Positions 62,537 to 64,000 of a stretch of DNA of 64,000 nucleotides are shown piece after piece. The notes beneath the pieces are model-generated. The model did no database searches. It saw nothing but the letters and a program-made list of their open reading frames with translations, and had not been told where the DNA came from. This DNA is from UBA4466 sp963925035 (GTDB lineage: Bacteria > Bacteroidota > Bacteroidia > Flavobacteriales_D > Crocinitomicaceae), in NCBI GenBank assembly GCA_963925035.1, contig CAWUSK010000022.1, positions 7,119 through 71,118 of the forward strand. The letters are read 5' to 3'. The position numbers and the translations under genes are program-made. Within the stretch, counting starts at the first letter, position 1. Every line of letters starts with the position of its first letter.

Positions 62537-62629
62537 AATCATACATTTAAACGTTTAGTATGTGTATAATGATACAATTAAATTTTGATTGAATCGAGTT
62601 TTATATTACTCTTGATTAACTAATAAACA

Positions 62630-63784
62630 GTGAATCATATGCTTCCAAGAATAGTTCTTCATAAAATTGAACAGAATAATCTGTCTTATATCCTTTTGAA
62701 AAGTCAATACAGCTTGAAATTAATCGATGAAATAAAAGCAATTCCGAAAATTACATGGTCAGACCAAAATGAAGCCTGGATTCTTGCATATTACCCTACA
62801 ACTTTAAATAATCTTTTAAAGCATTTCAAAGGAATCGCATACATTGATTATCGTGCATTATTCGGGCAGAAATCAAGCACAGAAACCACAAGTCAAAAAA
62901 ACAAACCCACTTTAGTAGCGCTGACAGCTGATTCTAAACTGTGTGTGAATGACTTCAAGAGACACATGGAACAAATGAGATACAGTGAAAACACAATAGC
63001 TATTTACACAGAATGTCTAAGCATTTTCATTCGTTTCATGGTCAACAAGCCCTTAAATCAAATCGATCAAAAAGATGTCGAAAATTTTAATTCGGATTAC
63101 ATTATTAAACATAAATTTTCTGCCTCCTATCAAAATCAAATTACTAATGCGCTGAAGCTTTACTTTTCAAAGCGACAATCCATAAAACTAAACATTGATG
63201 AATTAGAACGTCCCAAAAAAAGTTACACGTTACCCATAGTCTTTAGTCTTACTGAAGTTGAAAATCTATTAAATTCTTTAACCAATTTAAAACATAAAGC
63301 CATGTTAACATTGATTTATTCTTGCGGTCTGCGCTGCGGAGAACTAATTGATTTAAAAATAGAATCGATTGACTCTCAAAGAATGACCATTCACTTACAT
63401 GGTGCAAAAGGTAAAAAAGATAGAGTTGTACCATTAGCTGAATCTGCTTTGGAATTACTTCGAGAGTATTTTCTAGTTTATAAACCAAAAACGTACCTTT
63501 TCAATGGAGAAACAGCTCCTCAATACTCAAGTGCAAGTCTTCAAAATGTTTTCAGAAAAGCTAAATTGATTGCGGGTATCAAGAAAAAATCTTCCTTGCA
63601 CACCCTCCGCCATTCATATGCGACACATTTATTAGAGGGAGGGGTTAATTTACGCTATATTCAGGAATTACTAGGTCACAGCAGTCCTAAAACCACACAG
63701 ATATATACTCACGTAAGTAGTGAAGAAAGCCGAAAAATTAAAAGCCCTCTTGAAAAAATAAACCTGCACAAAAACAAATTGTAA
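62630..63784 (+). CDS. tyrosine recombinase/integrase with extra N-terminal domain
   Basis: 384 residues from a GTG at 62630 (an ATG three codons in is also possible). Residues 10-75 are a separate domain with IPKITWSDQNEAWILAYYP, like the substrate-recognition domain of HARP-type helicases. A SAM-like core-binding domain then begins FKRHMEQMRYSENTIAIYTE. The catalytic domain has the Arg in YSCGLRCGELIDL, Lys in GAKGKKDRVVPL, and HTLRHSYATHLLEGG. LLGHSSPKTTQIYTHVS holds the nucleophilic Tyr. Cuts and rejoins DNA; a role in mobile DNA is possible but unproven. Confidence 0.9.
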   Translation: MNHMLPRIVLHKIEQNNLSYILLKSQYSLKLIDEIKAIPKITWSDQNEAWILAYYPTTLNNLLKHFKGIAYIDYRALFGQKSSTETTSQKNKPTLVALTADSKLCVNDFKRHMEQMRYSENTIAIYTECLSIFIRFMVNKPLNQIDQKDVENFNSDYIIKHKFSASYQNQITNALKLYFSKRQSIKLNIDELERPKKSYTLPIVFSLTEVENLLNSLTNLKHKAMLTLIYSCGLRCGELIDLKIESIDSQRMTIHLHGAKGKKDRVVPLAESALELLREYFLVYKPKTYLFNGETAPQYSSASLQNVFRKAKLIAGIKKKSSLHTLRHSYATHLLEGGVNLRYIQELLGHSSPKTTQIYTHVSSEESRKIKSPLEKINLHKNKL

Positions 63785-63878
63785 TGAAATTCAGTTCAGC
63801 TTATACCACAAATTTGGATAACTAAACAGAATAAATTCTATATTAGTGCAGCATATAAACAAGTTATGTGTAATTATT

Positions 63879-64000
63879 ATGATTGAAGAATTATATTTCA
63901 ATTCAGATGAACAAGTTAAAATATCTGCAGCCTCTGTAGGTATAAGTAAAAGAAGATGGATTTGTATTTCTTCAAAAGAAAGCGTTTCTGGTCAACATAA
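63879..64000 (+). CDS. partial gene of unknown function at the window edge
   Basis: From the ATG at 63879 the frame is open to the end (MIEELYFNSDEQVKISAASV, then GISKRRWICISSKES). 41 codons, no recognised family. Confidence 0.45.
   Translation, partial: MIEELYFNSDEQVKISAASVGISKRRWICISSKESVSGQH

Overview
The window is low-GC chromosomal DNA from a Bacteroidota member, most likely Flavobacteriales and Crocinitomicaceae/Fluviicola-like. The lineage call is inference. It rests on a type IX secretion (T9SS) type B cargo protein with SprB-like repeats, Bacteroidota-type promoters (TAnnTTTG -7 elements), a fused two-domain 2-oxoacid dehydrogenase E1, DUF4197, PspC/PadR pairs and short intergenic gaps with weak Shine-Dalgarno signals. 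No rRNA, tRNA, CRISPR array or complete insertion sequence was seen.

Layout. 1-3.5 kb: a frameshifted methyltransferase, then a padR-pspC pair with a visible operator. 3.0-7.6 kb: a polyamine operon (arginine decarboxylase, agmatinase, deoxyhypusine-synthase-like protein) divergent from an Lrp-type regulator. 7.7-13.6 kb: sucD, then a five-gene run headed by a CCA-adding enzyme, then an SH3-domain secreted protein. 13.7-14.4 kb: a decayed gene.

15.0-26.0 kb is the centrepiece. Nine same-strand genes, nearly all abutting, encode a route from HMG-CoA to a cyclised oxidosqualene: squalene synthase, squalene epoxidase, type 2 IPP isomerase, class II HMG-CoA reductase, a GYDIA-type GHMP kinase, diphosphomevalonate decarboxylase, mevalonate kinase, a short-chain prenyl synthase and an oxidosqualene cyclase. 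The cyclase carries the oxidosqualene-type DCT motif, not the squalene-hopene DDTA motif. Its product-determining residues mix plant cycloartenol-synthase and lanosterol-synthase states. A hotdog thioesterase lies just upstream and an MFS exporter converges on the 3' end.

27-37 kb: a frameshifted small gene, a VWA protein, a 40-residue membrane peptide, a glycerophosphodiesterase, a halogenase-like flavoenzyme coupled to a DUF1702-like protein, a glycosyltransferase, DoxX, a GMC dehydrogenase with its small subunit, and a lipoprotein made of CEEGK repeats. 37.7-40.5 kb: hutG-hutF-hutD, the end of histidine degradation. 40.8-49.4 kb: OmpA, hemE, ung, a lipoprotein with an esterase, lolA, a fused E1 and glutamate dehydrogenase. 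49.7-61.7 kb: the T9SS cargo protein, DUF4197, a nucleoside phosphorylase, cutC, a GH20 hexosaminidase, a GT87-like membrane protein and the fused isobutyryl-CoA mutase IcmF. 62-64 kb: a zinc-ribbon protein, a tyrosine recombinase with an extra N-terminal domain, and a partial gene.

Many genes have a TAnnTTTG element only 4-8 bases before the ATG, which predicts leaderless or nearly leaderless transcripts. Two genes have best-supported N-termini that begin at non-ATG codons.
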